This document shows positions 27,261 to 38,852 of a stretch of DNA of 64,000 nucleotides, piece after piece. The DNA is from Shinella granuli (GTDB lineage Bacteria > Pseudomonadota > Alphaproteobacteria > Rhizobiales > Rhizobiaceae). Position 1 is the first letter of the stretch; every line of letters begins with the position of its first letter. The position numbers and the translations under genes are program-made. The stretch covers positions 44,413 through 108,412 of the forward strand of contig NZ_SLVX01000022.1 of the NCBI RefSeq assembly GCF_004341885.1, read 5' to 3'. The notes under the pieces were generated by a model that saw nothing but the letters and a program-made list of their open reading frames with translations, was not told the DNA's origin and did no database searches.

Positions 27261-28345
27261 AAGCGTTCTCCTTTCCCTGCATCCGCGGCAAAGAGCGGGT
27301 CTGCCGACGGCTCGAAGAAGACGGCAACATCCTCGGCAGTGACCTCGTCCAGCCGCGCCGGGCGCCATTGCGGATTGCGATCCTTGTCGACGACCGCGGC
27401 CCGGACACCCTCGTAGAAATCATGGCTGCGCAGCACGGCCGCCGTGGCGGCGAACTCCCGTTCCAGGCAGGCTTCGAGCGACGCCTCCGCGCGTCCGAGA
27501 CGGAGCAGGCGCAATGTCACCTTCAGGCTGAGCGGCGATTTCGTCCGCAGAACACCGCGTGTCCTCTCGGCGAACTCCGACCCGTCCCGCGCGAGCGCAT
27601 CCAGAATTTCCTCGATCGTGTCGAAGGCGAAGAGGCGGTCGATTAATGGCTTTTGTCCCGCCACCTGCGCCGGTGGCGGCGCAACCGCAAAGGCGCCAAC
27701 CGCCGCCGAGACATCGGCCCGCGTGGCGGAAGCCGGCAGGCGGGACAGCCTTTCGGCCAGGTCCGCCAGTCGATCCGAAGGCACATGGCTGTCGGCAAGG
27801 CCGAAGGCGATGGCGTCGGCGGCCGCAAGCGGTTCGCCCGTCAATCCGGCATAGGTGCCGAGTTCGTTCTTCCGGCGCGTGAGGAACCACGACGCACCGA
27901 CATCCGGGAAGAAGCCGATGCCCGTCTCGGGCATGGCAAGCCGCGTGCGCTCGGTGACGATGCGGTGGCTGGCATAGACCGAAATGCCGACGCCGCCGCC
28001 CATGACGATGCCGTCCATGAAGGCGACGAAGGGTTTTTGCAGCCGGTTCAGGCGCGCGTTCAGGCGGTATTCCTCGCGCCAGAAATCGACGGGCTCCCGG
28101 GAGCCCGCCTTGCCGCCGTCATAGATCATGCGGATATCGCCACCGGCGCAAAGCCCGCGTTCGCCCTCGCCGGTGATGAGCACCGCGGCGATCCCGGGAT
28201 CGGCTTCGAACGTGTCCAGCGCCTTCTCGATGTCGCGGACCATCGAGAGGGTCAGGCTGTTGAGCGCCTTCGGCCGGTTGAGCCGGATGCGGCCGAGCGT
28301 GCCGGTGCGGTCGATCAGGGTCTGCGGGTCAGATGTGGAGGGCAT
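27257..28345 (-). CDS. 3-hydroxyisobutyryl-CoA hydrolase
   Basis: A 362-residue crotonase-superfamily enzyme of the HIBYL-CoA hydrolase type. Features are [16 protein letters not shown], a glycine-rich [13 protein letters not shown] and [16 protein letters not shown] holding a conserved Glu and Asp. It releases free 3-hydroxyisobutyrate from its CoA ester, removing a toxic thioester intermediate of valine degradation. It overlaps lpd upstream by 17 bases and mmsB downstream by four. Confidence 0.94.
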   Translation of the reverse strand: MPSTSDPQTLIDRTGTLGRIRLNRPKALNSLTLSMVRDIEKALDTFEADPGIAAVLITGEGERGLCAGGDIRMIYDGGKAGSREPVDFWREEYRLNARLNRLQKPFVAFMDGIVMGGGVGISVYASHRIVTERTRLAMPETGIGFFPDVGASWFLTRRKNELGTYAGLTGEPLAAADAIAFGLADSHVPSDRLADLAERLSRLPASATRADVSAAVGAFAVAPPPAQVAGQKPLIDRLFAFDTIEEILDALARDGSEFAERTRGVLRTKSPLSLKVTLRLLRLGRAEASLEACLEREFAATAAVLRSHDFYEGVRAAVVDKDRNPQWRPARLDEVTAEDVAVFFEPSADPLFAADAGKGERL

Positions 28346-29717
28346 GGCCGAGGGCTTTCAATGCGGCTTCCTGCAAGCCTTCGCTGCGGGTCGGGTGGGC
28401 GTGGATGGTGCCGGCGATGTCCTCCAGCCGCGCGCCCATTTCGAGCGCCAGCGAGAAGGCGCTGGAAAGCTCCGACACACCGGCCCCGACCGCCTGCAGG
28501 CCGAGCACCAGGTTCGTATCCGCGCGCGCCACGGCGCGGACAAAGCCGTCTTCCGACTGGGTCGTCATGGCGCGGCCGTTGGCATTGAAGGGGAAGAGGC
28601 CGACGCGGATCTCGTAGCCGTGCGCCCGGGCCTCGTCCGGCGATAGGCCGGCGGTGACGATCTCGGGATCGGTGAAGCAGACGGCGGGAATGGCGCGCTT
28701 GTCCCAGGTGCGCTTGCGGCCGGCGACGATCTCCGCGACCATCTCGCCCTGCGCCATGGCGCGATGCGCCAGCATCGGCTCGCCGGTGACGTCGCCGATG
28801 GCGTAGACACCGCGCATGGAGGTACGGCAGCGCTCGTCGATGCGGATGAAGCGGCCGGCACGGTCGAGATCGAGCTCTTCGAGGCCCCAGCCTTCGGTGC
28901 GCGGCCTGCGGCCGACGGTGACGAGCACCTTGTCCGCGGCAATGCGCTTTTCCGCGCCGGACGCGGTCTCGATCACCAGCGCTTCGCCGGAATAGCCCTT
29001 CGCCTTGACGCCGGTCAGCACGCTGACGCCGAGGTCGGCGAGGCGTTTTGCGACCGGCTTGACGAGTTCGGCGTCATACTGCGGCAGGATCTGCGGCATG
29101 GCCTCGACCACCGTCACCTCCGAGCCCAGCTTGGCGAAGGCGGTGCCGAGTTCGAGGCCGATATAGCCGCCGCCGACGACGGCGAGTTTTTGCGGCACGC
29201 TTTGCAGCGACAGCGCCTCGGTGGAGGAGAGGATCGCGCCGCCGAAGGGCAGCGCCGGCAGCTCGACCGGTTCGGAGCCGGTGGCGATGACGACCGTCTC
29301 GGCGCGGATGAGCTGGGTGCCGGTCTCCGTCTCCACCTCCACGGTCTTGCCGTCGCGGAACCGCGCATCACCATGCACGATCTTCACCTTGGCCTTGCGC
29401 AAGAGGCCGAGCACGCCGCTGTTCAGTCGGCCGACGATACCGTCCTTCCAGCGGATGGTCTGGGCAAGGTCCAGTTTTGGCGCCTCGACCGTGATGCCGA
29501 GCGCGTTGGGGCCTGTCATATGGCGCACCGTGTCGAACTCCTCCGCGGCATGAATCAGCGCCTTGGAGGGGATGCAGCCGACATTGAGGCAGGTGCCGCC
29601 GGCCTTTGCCTTCTCGACGATGACCGTATCGACGCCGAGCTGTCCGGCGCGGATGGCACAAATGTAGCCGCCGGGACCGGCGCCGATGACGAGGAGCTTG
29701 CAGACGATCTCTTTCAT
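28329..29717 (-). CDS. lpdV: Dihydrolipoyl dehydrogenase (E3) of BCKDH
   Basis: A 462-residue flavoprotein disulfide reductase. The redox-active pair is in [16 protein letters not shown]. An FAD motif ([18 protein letters not shown]) and NAD motif ([13 protein letters not shown]) are present. The C-terminal His-Glu of the interface is [13 protein letters not shown]. It reoxidises the lipoyl group of the E2 subunit using NAD+. It immediately follows the E2 gene by four bases, so it is the dedicated E3 of the branched-chain complex. Confidence 0.96.
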   Translation of the reverse strand: MKEIVCKLLVIGAGPGGYICAIRAGQLGVDTVIVEKAKAGGTCLNVGCIPSKALIHAAEEFDTVRHMTGPNALGITVEAPKLDLAQTIRWKDGIVGRLNSGVLGLLRKAKVKIVHGDARFRDGKTVEVETETGTQLIRAETVVIATGSEPVELPALPFGGAILSSTEALSLQSVPQKLAVVGGGYIGLELGTAFAKLGSEVTVVEAMPQILPQYDAELVKPVAKRLADLGVSVLTGVKAKGYSGEALVIETASGAEKRIAADKVLVTVGRRPRTEGWGLEELDLDRAGRFIRIDERCRTSMRGVYAIGDVTGEPMLAHRAMAQGEMVAEIVAGRKRTWDKRAIPAVCFTDPEIVTAGLSPDEARAHGYEIRVGLFPFNANGRAMTTQSEDGFVRAVARADTNLVLGLQAVGAGVSELSSAFSLALEMGARLEDIAGTIHAHPTRSEGLQEAALKALGHALHI

Positions 29718-29721
29718 GTCA

Positions 29722-31071
29722 TCAGCCTTCGATGAAGATCAGGGCGGGGGTTTCGAGCAGGGCCTTGATGCGCTGGACAAACACCGCCGCATCCCAGCCG
29801 TCGACGATCCGGTGGTCGAAGCTCGACGACAGGTTCATCATCTTGCGCGGGATGAACTGGGTGCCGTCCCAGACCGGCCGCGTCATGATCTTGTTGACGC
29901 CGACGATCGCCACTTCCGGATGGTTGATGATCGGCGTCGTGACAATGCCCCCGAGCGCACCGAGCGAGGTGATGGTGATGGTGGAGCCGGACAGTTCTTC
30001 ACGCGCGGCCGTGCCGTTGCGGGCGGCATCGGCGAGGCGCGTGAGTTCGGCGGCGCTGTCCCAGATCGAGCGCGCCTCGGCATGCCGCACGACCGGCACC
30101 GTCAGGCCGGCCGGCGTCTGCGTGGCAATGCCGATATGGACGGCGCTATGGCGGGTGACGATGCCGGCATCGTCATCGAAGGTGGCGTTGACGCCGGGCT
30201 GCTCACCGAGCGTCTTGACCAGCGCCCGCATCAGGAAGGGCAGGATGGTCAGTTTCGGCTGGTCGGGCTTGCGGCCGGCATTCATCGTCGCGCGCAGGTC
30301 TTCGAGATCGGTGACATCCACCTCCTCGACATAGGTGATGTGGGGAATGCGCGTGGCGGCGAGCCGCATCTTTTCCGCGATGCGACGGCGCAGGCCCGTG
30401 ACCTTGATCTCCTCGGTGGCGGTCTTGCGGGCAAGGCCCGCTGCAACGGCGACAGGCTGGGCGCCGCGCGAAATGAACTGGTCGAGGTCGTCATGGGTGA
30501 TGCGGCCGGCCGGGCCGCTGCCCGCCACCTGCCTGAGATCGACGCCGGCCTCCTGCGCGCGCAGCCGCACGGCGGGCGAGGCAAGCGGTCTTGTCTCCGC
30601 CATCGAGGCTTTCCCCTTCTCCCTCTCGGGGAGAAGGTGGCCTGAAGGGCCGGATGAGGGGGATGGTTCCTTCGGTGCGGGCGGCTCCTTCCGAGAGGGC
30701 GGAGAAACCCCCTCATCCGCCCGAAGCCTGTCATCGGGCTCGCCTCCGGCGAGACCTTCTCCCCGCTGGAGGGAAGAGAGAGGCTGCCGCTCCTCCTCCG
30801 TCACGCTCTCACTGTCGCCCCCACCTTCGCCCGCAACTTCGATGCGCAGCAGCGGCGCCTTGACGGCCACCGTATCGCCGATCTCGGCGCCGAGCCAGAG
30901 CACGGTACCGTTGACCGGCGAGGGAATCTCCACCGTCGCCTTGTCGGTCATCACGGCGGCGAGCACCATGTCCTCGCGCACCGGATCGCCCGGCTTGACA
31001 TGCCATTCGACCAGCTCGGCCTCGGCCACCCCTTCGCCCACATCGGGCATCTTGATGACGAACTCGCCCAT
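29722..31071 (-). CDS. bkdB: BCKDH E2: dihydrolipoyllysine-residue (2-methylpropanoyl)transferase
   Basis: A 449-residue E2 core of the branched-chain 2-oxo acid dehydrogenase. The N-terminal lipoyl domain (about 1-80) carries the lipoylated Lys in [10 protein letters not shown] small E3/E1-binding domain follows (about 160-200, [13 protein letters not shown]). The C-terminal catalytic acyltransferase domain (about 215-449) holds [15 protein letters not shown] with the catalytic His. The linker at about residues 99-154 is odd: it is encoded by an inverted pair of mosaic palindromic repeats translated in frame (30611-30777), giving Ser/Pro/Glu-rich sequence. Confidence 0.95.
   Translation of the reverse strand: MGEFVIKMPDVGEGVAEAELVEWHVKPGDPVREDMVLAAVMTDKATVEIPSPVNGTVLWLGAEIGDTVAVKAPLLRIEVAGEGGGDSESVTEEERQPLSSLQRGEGLAGGEPDDRLRADEGVSPPSRKEPPAPKEPSPSSGPSGHLLPEREKGKASMAETRPLASPAVRLRAQEAGVDLRQVAGSGPAGRITHDDLDQFISRGAQPVAVAAGLARKTATEEIKVTGLRRRIAEKMRLAATRIPHITYVEEVDVTDLEDLRATMNAGRKPDQPKLTILPFLMRALVKTLGEQPGVNATFDDDAGIVTRHSAVHIGIATQTPAGLTVPVVRHAEARSIWDSAAELTRLADAARNGTAAREELSGSTITITSLGALGGIVTTPIINHPEVAIVGVNKIMTRPVWDGTQFIPRKMMNLSSSFDHRIVDGWDAAVFVQRIKALLETPALIFIEG
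30611..30777. repeat. Inverted pair of rhizobial mosaic palindromic repeats inside the E2 gene
   Basis: Left unit: about 50 bases with CTTCTCCCTCTCGGGGAGAA and CGGATGAGGGGG. Right unit: CCCCCTCATCCG at 30708 through GAGACCTTCTCCCC to 30777. CGGATGAGGGG (30651-30661) is exactly inverted at 30709-30719. The sequence resembles intergenic RIME-like elements common in Rhizobiaceae, but here the pair is wholly coding and keeps the E2 frame open. It encodes the E2 interdomain linker, with no conserved domain affected. Confidence 0.75.
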
Positions 31072-31073
31072 CC

Positions 31074-32087
31074 TCAGCCCTCCATCACTTCTTTCAGCGC
31101 CCGGCCGACGCGGGCGGGTCCCGGAAAATAGTCCCATTCCTGCGCATGCGGATAGGGCGTGTCCCAGCCCGTCACGCGCACCACCGGCGCTTCCAGGCTG
31201 TAGAAGCAGTGCTCCTGCACCAGAGACACGACTTCCGCGCCGAAGCCGGAGGTCAGCGTCGCCTCGTGCACGACGACGCAGCGGCCGGTCTTCTTCACCG
31301 ACTGGACGATGGTGTCGAGATCGAGCGGCAACAGGCTGCGCAGGTCGATCACCTCGGCGTCGATCCCCGTCTCCTCGGCCGCCGCGAGCGCCACATGCAC
31401 CATCGTGCCATAGGCAACGACGGTGACGGCACTGCCGGACCGGCGGATCTCGGCCTTGCCGATGGGGATCGTGTAGTGCCCCTCCGGCACCTCGCCGAGG
31501 TCGTGCTTCGACCAGGGCGTGACCGGCCTTTCGTGATGGCCGTCGAAGGGACCGTTGTAGAGGCGTTTCGGTTCGAGGAACATCACCGGGTCCGGGTCCT
31601 CGATGGCGGCGATCAACAGGCCCTTGGCGTCATAGGGGTTGGAGGGCACGACCACCTTAAGCCCGCAGACATGGGTGAAGAGCGCTTCCGGGCTCTGGCT
31701 GTGGGTCTGGCCACCGAAAATGCCGCCGCCGGTCGGCATGCGCACGACGATGGGGCAGGTGAAATCGCCGTTGGAGCGGTAGCGGATGCGCGCCGCCTCC
31801 TGGGTGATCTGGTCATAGGCCGGATACATGTAATCGGCGAACTGAATTTCGACGCAGGGTTTCAGGCCATAGGCCGCCATGCCGATGGCCGTGCCGAGGA
31901 TGCCGGATTCGTTGATCGGCGCGTCGAAGCAGCGCGTCTTGCCGTACTTCGCCTGCAAGCCCTGCGTCGCGCGGAAAACGCCGCCGAAATAGCCGACATC
32001 CTCCCCGAAGACGACCACGTCGTCGTCGCGTCCCATCGAGACGTCCATGGCGCTACGCACGGCCTCGATCATCGTCATTCTTGCCAT
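31074..32087 (-). CDS. bkdA2: 2-oxoisovalerate dehydrogenase E1 subunit beta
   Basis: A 337-residue E1 beta subunit. It opens MTMIEAVRSAMDVSM and has VVVFGEDVGYFGGVF with the Glu that contacts thiamine diphosphate, and RVTGWDTPYPHAQEWDYFP near the end, typical of branched-chain enzymes. With E1 alpha it forms the tetramer that decarboxylates 2-oxo acids of Leu, Ile and Val. The start lies one base after the E1 alpha stop; the E2 gene begins two bases after its own stop. Confidence 0.95.
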   Translation of the reverse strand: MARMTMIEAVRSAMDVSMGRDDDVVVFGEDVGYFGGVFRATQGLQAKYGKTRCFDAPINESGILGTAIGMAAYGLKPCVEIQFADYMYPAYDQITQEAARIRYRSNGDFTCPIVVRMPTGGGIFGGQTHSQSPEALFTHVCGLKVVVPSNPYDAKGLLIAAIEDPDPVMFLEPKRLYNGPFDGHHERPVTPWSKHDLGEVPEGHYTIPIGKAEIRRSGSAVTVVAYGTMVHVALAAAEETGIDAEVIDLRSLLPLDLDTIVQSVKKTGRCVVVHEATLTSGFGAEVVSLVQEHCFYSLEAPVVRVTGWDTPYPHAQEWDYFPGPARVGRALKEVMEG

Positions 32088-32088
32088 G

Positions 32089-33327
<1,239 letters not shown>

Positions 33328-33385
33328 TCATACCTCCCTATCGACCACACCCACCGCTCTCCCCGCGGCGGGCACGGCCCAAACA

Positions 33386-34513
33386 CTACAGATTGCGCGC
33401 GATGACGATGCGCTGGACGTCGCTCGTTCCCTCGTAGATCTGGCAGATGCGCACATCGCGGTAGATGCGCTCGACCGGATAATCCGCCATATAGCCGTAG
33501 CCGCCATGGATCTGGATCGCGTCGGAGCAGACCTTTTCCGCCATTTCCGATGCGAACAGCTTTGCCATCGAGGCTTCGGTGAGGCAGGGCAGGCCCTCCT
33601 CCTTCAACTGGGCAGCGTGCAGCACCATCTGACGGGCCACCTCGATCTGCGTCGCCATGTCGGCAAGGCGGAAGGCGACGGCCTGATGGTCGATGATCGG
33701 CACACCGAAGGCGGTGCGCTCGCGGGCATAGTCACGCGCCGCCTCGAAGGCCGCCCGCGCCATGCCGACGGATTGCGATGCGATGCCGATACGCCCGCCT
33801 TCGAGGTTCGAAAGCGCGATCCGGTAGCCTTCGCCCTCTGCGCCGAGCCTGTTCTCGGCGGGAATACGCATGGCGTTGAAGGCGATCTGGCAGGTGTCGG
33901 AGGAATGCAGGCCCAGCTTCTCTTCCACGCGCACGACCTCGTAGCCGGGCGTATCGGTCGGCACGAGGAAGGCGGAAATGCCCTTCTTGCCGGCATCGGG
34001 ATCCGTGACGGCAAAGACGATGATGAGGTTGCCGTTCTTGCCCGAGGTGATGAACTGTTTTGCGCCGTCGAGGACATAATGATCGCCGTCGCGGCGGGCG
34101 CGGGTTTTCAGGTTCGAGGCGTCGGAGCCGGCCTGCGGCTCGGTCAGCGCAAAGCCGCCGATCCATTCGCCAGAGGCGAGCTTCGGCAGGAAGCGTTCTT
34201 TCTGCTCCTCCGTGCCGTATTTCAGGATGGGCACGCAGCCGACGGAACTGTGCACGCTCATGATGGTCGAGCACGGGCCGTCGCCCGCGGCGATCTCTTC
34301 GAGCGCCACGGCATAGGCGACCGCACCCGTCTCCGAGCCACCATAGGCTTCCGGCACCAGCATGCCGAGAAAGCCGAGTTCACCCATCTCCTTCAGTTCC
34401 TCGCGCGGGAAGCGGCTCTCCGTGTCACGCCCGGCCGCGCCCGGCGCCAGCCGCTCGCGGGCGAAATCGCGCGCCATGTCGCGGATCTGGGTCTGCTGTT
34501 CCGTCAGGATCAT
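33386..34513 (-). CDS. Acyl-CoA dehydrogenase (isobutyryl/2-methylbutyryl-CoA type)
   Basis: A 375-residue FAD-dependent acyl-CoA dehydrogenase. Signatures are [15 protein letters not shown] and [20 protein letters not shown]; the catalytic Glu is in IYEGTSD, the position used by short/medium- and branched-chain enzymes rather than the different position in isovaleryl-CoA dehydrogenase. Placed next to BCKDH, it most likely oxidises isobutyryl-CoA and 2-methylbutyryl-CoA and delivers electrons to ETF. Substrate preference is inferred from context. Confidence 0.9.
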   Translation of the reverse strand: MILTEQQTQIRDMARDFARERLAPGAAGRDTESRFPREELKEMGELGFLGMLVPEAYGGSETGAVAYAVALEEIAAGDGPCSTIMSVHSSVGCVPILKYGTEEQKERFLPKLASGEWIGGFALTEPQAGSDASNLKTRARRDGDHYVLDGAKQFITSGKNGNLIIVFAVTDPDAGKKGISAFLVPTDTPGYEVVRVEEKLGLHSSDTCQIAFNAMRIPAENRLGAEGEGYRIALSNLEGGRIGIASQSVGMARAAFEAARDYARERTAFGVPIIDHQAVAFRLADMATQIEVARQMVLHAAQLKEEGLPCLTEASMAKLFASEMAEKVCSDAIQIHGGYGYMADYPVERIYRDVRICQIYEGTSDVQRIVIARNL

Positions 34514-34536
34514 GTCCGGCCTCCTCCCGAAACCGC

Positions 34537-35724
34537 TCAGTGCCGTTCGATGGCCACCGCCGTCGCCTCGCCGCCACCGATGCAGAGCGTCGCCATGCCG
34601 CGCTTCAGGTCGTAGCGCTCCAGCGCGGCCAGCAGCGTGACGAGCACGCGCGCACCGGAAGCACCGATGGGGTGGCCGAGAGCGCAGGCGCCGCCATGCA
34701 CATTCACCTTGTCATGCGGCAGGTCGAGGTCGCGCATCGCCGCCATGGCGACGACGGCGAAAGCCTCGTTGATCTCGAACAGGTCGACATCGCCAAGCGC
34801 CCAGCCGGTGCGTTCGCCGAGCTTTTTAAGCGCCCCGATGGGCGCGGTGGCGAAGAGATTGGGCGCCTGGGCGTGCGTGGCGTGGCCGACGATGGTGGCG
34901 AGCGGGCGAAAACCCTCGCGGTCCGCCTGGGAGCGGCGCATCAGCACCAGCGCCGCCGCACCGTCCGAAATGGAGGAGGCATTTGCCGCCGTCACCGTGC
35001 CGCCCTCGCGGAAGGCCGGCTTCAGCGTCGGGATCTTCTCCAGCTTCGCCTTGCCGGGCTGCTCGTCTCGGCTGACGACCGTTTCCCACCGCCCTGCCTT
35101 CACGGTCACCGGAACGATCTCGGCGTCGAAGGCGCCGCTCTCGATGGCATTTCGGGCGCGGGTGAGCGAGCTGACGGCGTAATCGTCCTGGGCGGGGCGG
35201 GTGAACTGGTAGGCCTCGGCGCAATCCTCGGCAAAGGTGCCCATCAGGCGGCCCTTGTCATAGGCGTCTTCCAGCCCGTCGAGGAACATGTGGTCGATGA
35301 CCCGGCCATGGCCGAGCCGGTAGCCGCCGCGCGCCCGGTCAAGCAGGTAGGGTGCATTGGTCATGCTCTCCATGCCGCCGGCGACCGCAATCGAGGCGCT
35401 GCCGGCGGCGATGAGGTCATGCGCCAGCATGACGGCCTTCATGCCCGAGCCGCACATCTTGTTGACGGTGGTGGCCCCGGCGGCAAACGGCAGGCCCGCG
35501 CCGATGGCCGCCTGCCGGGCGGGCGCCTGCCCCTGGCCTGCCGGCAGCACGCAGCCGAACACCGTCTCCTCGACGCTATCGGGGCTGACGCCGCTGCGCT
35601 CCAGCGCCGCGCGGATCGCGGCAGCGCCGAGTTCCGGCGCGGTGGCCTCCTTGAGGTCGCCCTGGAAGCCGCCCATAGGGGTGCGGGCGGAGCCGACGAT
35701 GACGATGGGATCCTGCAACATCAT
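34537..35724 (-). CDS. Acetyl-CoA C-acyltransferase (thiolase)
   Basis: A 395-residue thiolase. All active-site elements are visible: Cys in [19 protein letters not shown], the His in [17 protein letters not shown], and the second Cys in [12 protein letters not shown]. In this operon it would cleave 2-methylacetoacetyl-CoA to acetyl-CoA and propionyl-CoA, ending isoleucine degradation. It lies 23 bases before the acyl-CoA dehydrogenase gene in the direction of transcription. Confidence 0.93.
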   Translation of the reverse strand: MMLQDPIVIVGSARTPMGGFQGDLKEATAPELGAAAIRAALERSGVSPDSVEETVFGCVLPAGQGQAPARQAAIGAGLPFAAGATTVNKMCGSGMKAVMLAHDLIAAGSASIAVAGGMESMTNAPYLLDRARGGYRLGHGRVIDHMFLDGLEDAYDKGRLMGTFAEDCAEAYQFTRPAQDDYAVSSLTRARNAIESGAFDAEIVPVTVKAGRWETVVSRDEQPGKAKLEKIPTLKPAFREGGTVTAANASSISDGAAALVLMRRSQADREGFRPLATIVGHATHAQAPNLFATAPIGALKKLGERTGWALGDVDLFEINEAFAVVAMAAMRDLDLPHDKVNVHGGACALGHPIGASGARVLVTLLAALERYDLKRGMATLCIGGGEATAVAIERH

Positions 35725-35742
35725 AAACCTCCCGAACCAGCC

Positions 35743-36510
35743 TCAGCGCGGCGCCATGCGCAACGCGCCGTCGAGGCGGATGACCTCGCCATTCAGCATG
35801 ACGTTCTCCAAGATGTGGCGCACCAGGGCCGCGAATTCCACCGGCTTGCCGAGACGCGGCGGAAAGGGCACGCTGCGCCCCAGCGAATCCTGCACCTCCT
35901 GCGGCATGCCCGCCATCATAGGCGTCTCGAAAATGCCCGGCGCGATGGAGACCACCCGTATGCCGGAGCGCGCCAGTTCCCGGGCGATCGGCAGCGTCAT
36001 GGCCGCGACGCCCCCCTTGGAGGCCGCATAGGCTGCCTGGCCGACCTGCCCGTCGAAGGCGGCGACCGAGGCCGTGTTGACGATGACGCCACGCTCGCCG
36101 TCCGCCTCCGGCTCCTGCCGGGCGATGGCCGCGGCGGCGAGCCGGATCATGTTGAACGTGCCGATGAGATTGATGCCGACGGTGCGGGCGAAGCTGTCGA
36201 GCCGGTGCGGCCCGTCGCGGCCGATCACCTTCTCGCCGGGCGCGACGCCGGCGCAGTTCACCAGCCCGTGCAGATGGCCGAAGCGGGCCAGCGCGAGGTC
36301 GATAGCGGCCTCCGCATCCTTCTCCTGCGTCACGTCCGTCCGGATGAAAGCGGTGCTGCCTCCCAACGCGTCGACTGTGGCCGCGCCGGCCTCCGCGTTG
36401 ACATCGGCGATCACGACATTCGCACCCTCGCCCACCAGCATGCGCGCCACGGCGGCACCGAGGCCCGAACCGCCGCCGGTGACGACGAAGGTCTTTGCGC
36501 GGATCAACAT
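35743..36510 (-). CDS. SDR 3-hydroxyacyl-CoA dehydrogenase (type II, HSD17B10-like)
   Basis: A 255-residue short-chain dehydrogenase with NAD motif [27 protein letters not shown], and catalytic Ser and Tyr-x3-Lys (SVAAFDGQ and YAASKGG). The sequence is close to human HSD17B10, the 2-methyl-3-hydroxybutyryl-CoA dehydrogenase of isoleucine breakdown. It is the first gene of the operon and lies divergent from an AraC regulator. Confidence 0.92.
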   Translation of the reverse strand: MLIRAKTFVVTGGGSGLGAAVARMLVGEGANVVIADVNAEAGAATVDALGGSTAFIRTDVTQEKDAEAAIDLALARFGHLHGLVNCAGVAPGEKVIGRDGPHRLDSFARTVGINLIGTFNMIRLAAAAIARQEPEADGERGVIVNTASVAAFDGQVGQAAYAASKGGVAAMTLPIARELARSGIRVVSIAPGIFETPMMAGMPQEVQDSLGRSVPFPPRLGKPVEFAALVRHILENVMLNGEVIRLDGALRMAPR

Positions 36511-36702
36511 GGCTGCTCTCCCTCAGCACAGTTCATGTCCGTAGGGCCGGCGCGAAGTGTCGTGAGCCTTGCAGAGTCGCACAGCTTCGACAGGCGCCCG
36601 CCCATCCATCTTGCCTCACTCTACGATGGCGCGGTATTGCATGCGATGACCAAAGCGTCTCGAACTTTCGGCCAGTTTTACCATATTCCGCAGGGCATGA
36701 CG

Positions 36703-37701
36703 ATGACGGAAACCGGACGGCGGATGATATCACCCTTCTTCGTGGAAGAGGCGATCGACTGCCTGAAACGGCAGGGAAAGGCACCTGGAAAGGTGCTGGC
36801 CTCCGTCGGCCTGCCCGCCCGGATCGACGCACCGATCTCCGCCGAAAGCTATGGTGCCCTGTGGCTGGCGATCGCGGCCGAGATGGACGACGAGTTCTTC
36901 GGCATGGGCGGCAGGCCGATGCGCAGCGGCAGCTTCACCCTGCTGTGCCATTGCATCCTGCATGCCAAGACCCTCGACCAGGCATTGCGGCGCGCGCTGC
37001 GCTTCCTGAACGCCATGCTGGAGGACCCGCAAGGCCATCTCGACATTTCCGACGGGCTGGCCCAGATCGTGCTCCAAGATCTTGCAGGCCCGCGCTCCGC
37101 CTTCGCCTACCGGACGTACTGGATCCTGCTGCACGGCATCACGTGCTGGCTCGTCGGACGACGCATTCCGCTGCGCATGGTCGATTTTTGTTGTGCCGAA
37201 CCGGATCACGGCGCCGACTATCGGCTGTTCTTCGCCGCGCCCGTACGCTTCCTGCAGCCGGTCAGCCGGCTCGCCTTCGATGCCTCCGTGCTGAAGCTGC
37301 CGGTCGCCCGCAGCGAGCAAGCCTTGAAACAGTTCCTGCGCAATGCCCCTGCCAACATCCTGGTGCGCTACCGCTACGATGCCGGCCTCGCGGCGAACGT
37401 CCGCAAGCGGCTTCGTCAGGTGCCCCCCACCTCGTGGGGCGCCTTCGACGATCTCGCCGCGCAGATGCGCATGTCCCCCTCGACCCTCCGGCATCGCCTC
37501 CATGCGGAAGGCCAGAACTACGCGACCATCCGCGATGAAATCCGGCGGGATCTCGCCATCGAGATGCTGCAGACAACGACGCTCGGGGTCGGGGAGATCG
37601 CCACCCGGCTCGGCTTCTCCGAGCCCAGTGCCTTCCACCGCGCCTTCCGCAAATGGACGGCGAAGAGCCCGGCCGGTTTTCGCCGGGAGACACCGACATA
37701 G
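36703..37701 (+). CDS. AraC family transcriptional regulator
   Basis: A regulator of about 332 residues. The N-terminal part (about 10-190) is the Arabinose_bd domain found in OruR/PhbR-like regulators, with SPFFVEEAIDCLKRQG. The C-terminal double helix-turn-helix (about 240-330) contains MSPSTLRHRLHAEG and GVGEIATRLGFSEPSAFHRA. The start is uncertain: 36703 follows an AGGG site at proper spacing, 36697 and earlier ATGs are also in frame. It is divergent from the branched-chain operon and is its most likely activator; that is inference. Confidence 0.85.
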   Translation: MTETGRRMISPFFVEEAIDCLKRQGKAPGKVLASVGLPARIDAPISAESYGALWLAIAAEMDDEFFGMGGRPMRSGSFTLLCHCILHAKTLDQALRRALRFLNAMLEDPQGHLDISDGLAQIVLQDLAGPRSAFAYRTYWILLHGITCWLVGRRIPLRMVDFCCAEPDHGADYRLFFAAPVRFLQPVSRLAFDASVLKLPVARSEQALKQFLRNAPANILVRYRYDAGLAANVRKRLRQVPPTSWGAFDDLAAQMRMSPSTLRHRLHAEGQNYATIRDEIRRDLAIEMLQTTTLGVGEIATRLGFSEPSAFHRAFRKWTAKSPAGFRRETPT

Positions 37702-37776
37702 ACGATGCCCGGCCGGGCAGGCCTGCGAGGGTTGCCGGACGGTCCCGTCGCCAAACAGGGGCCGGCCCCACCCCGC

Positions 37777-38121
37777 TCAGCCAGCACCCTCCTTCCCTGT
37801 GCCGAGATGCAGACCGACGATCGCGATCACGATGATCGCCACATAGGCGATGCGCTGGGCGCCCAGCGGTTCGCCGAACACGATGGCGCCGACGAGGACA
37901 GAACCGACGGCTCCGATGCCCGTCCAGACCGCATAGGCCATGCCGAGCGGCAGGACGGACAAGGCCCTGGCGAGCGAGAACACGAAAGCCGCCAGCAGGA
38001 GGAGGGAAAGGAGACTCCAGCCCCAATGGGTCATGCCGTTCGATTTCTTGGTCGCCAGGGCCCAGAAGACATCCAGCACGCCGGACAGGACCAGGAAGAT
38101 CCAACCCGTCGCCGCGCTCAT
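37777..38121 (-). CDS. Small multidrug resistance (SMR) family transporter
   Basis: A 114-residue protein with four transmembrane helices, the size of EmrE/Gdx proteins that work as dimers to export cationic compounds or guanidinium. The membrane-embedded Glu of helix 1 is replaced by Asp17 (VLSGVLDVFWALATKK). The motif GTGIGAV-like segment appears as YAVWTGIGAVGSVL, and the last helix as YVAIIVIAIVGL. It overlaps the upstream azoreductase by four bases, so the two are co-expressed under the divergent LysR. Confidence 0.85.
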   Translation of the reverse strand: MSAATGWIFLVLSGVLDVFWALATKKSNGMTHWGWSLLSLLLLAAFVFSLARALSVLPLGMAYAVWTGIGAVGSVLVGAIVFGEPLGAQRIAYVAIIVIAIVGLHLGTGKEGAG

Positions 38122-38762
38122 GCGTTCACCCGCGCAAGCCGTGCCGCAAGGGCGGCCAGTTGCGCCTGTGCCTTTTCCGCCGCAGCCAGCACGTCATCCG
38201 GCTTGCCGACAGTCGGGCCGACGGGGACGATGTCCACATCGCGAAGGCCGATGAACTTCAGGGCCTGCCGCAGATACGGCGTCGCAAGATCGGGCCGGCC
38301 CCAGGACGGGCCCTCGGAAAAATCGCCGGAGCTTGCGAGGATCGCAACGACCGGGCGCGGCCGCATAAGTGGCGTGTAGCCGGTCTGCGGATCGAAGCGG
38401 AAGCTGAGGCCCGGCTGGGTCACGAGGTCGATATAATGCTTGAGCCGGTAGGGAATGGAGAGGTTCCACATCGGCGTGGAAATGAGGATGGCCTCCGCCG
38501 CGTCGAGCCTTTGCACCAGTTCCTCGATCGCCGCCCAGCTTTCGGCCTCCTGCGGCGTGAAGGGGCGGCCGGCGAGACGCGCATATTTCGCCGCAAGCAA
38601 GGGGCCGTCGAAGGCCGGCAGGTCCGCCTTCCAGACGTCGATCTCGCGGACCCGGAGGCCGGGGCGATGCTTTTCAAGCGCGGCGATGAAACCCGCCGCC
38701 GCCTTGCCGGAATGGGAGAGGTCCGCACGGGGCGAAGCCTTGATGTGCAACAGTTCGGTCAT
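38118..38762 (-). CDS. azoR: FMN-dependent NADH-azoreductase
   Basis: A 214-residue flavodoxin-fold enzyme of the AzoR type. The N-terminal phosphate-binding loop is SPRADLSHSGKAA, and PMWNLSIPYRLKHYIDLV is the diagnostic motif near residue 100. The enzyme reduces quinones and azo compounds by two-electron transfers from NADH, protecting against electrophiles. It lies divergent from a LysR regulator with a perfect inverted repeat between them and is followed by an SMR pump gene. Confidence 0.92.
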   Translation of the reverse strand: MTELLHIKASPRADLSHSGKAAAGFIAALEKHRPGLRVREIDVWKADLPAFDGPLLAAKYARLAGRPFTPQEAESWAAIEELVQRLDAAEAILISTPMWNLSIPYRLKHYIDLVTQPGLSFRFDPQTGYTPLMRPRPVVAILASSGDFSEGPSWGRPDLATPYLRQALKFIGLRDVDIVPVGPTVGKPDDVLAAAEKAQAQLAALAARLARVNA

Positions 38763-38823
38763 GTCGATCTCCTTTGCTGGATCGACATATAAATTTGCAC
38801 CGTCGCGAATTCTTCTGCATGAA

Positions 38824-38842
38824 TTGCGAAACCAGTTCGCAA
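38824..38842. promoter_or_regulatory. LysR-type operator between azoR and its regulator
   Basis: TTGCGAA - ACCAG - TTCGCAA is a perfect inverted repeat with 7-base arms. It contains the T-N11-A form expected of LysR sites and ends 10 bases before the regulator ATG. The position allows autorepression and activation of the divergent azoR gene 62 bases away. Confidence 0.8.
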
Positions 38843-38852
38843 AGGTGCGAAA

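Noticed and set aside
34540..36696. Long plus-strand frame running from 34540 into the AraC gene
   Set aside because: It covers the thiolase and SDR genes on the other strand in shadow and only becomes protein-like after about 36.6 kb, where the AraC gene begins.
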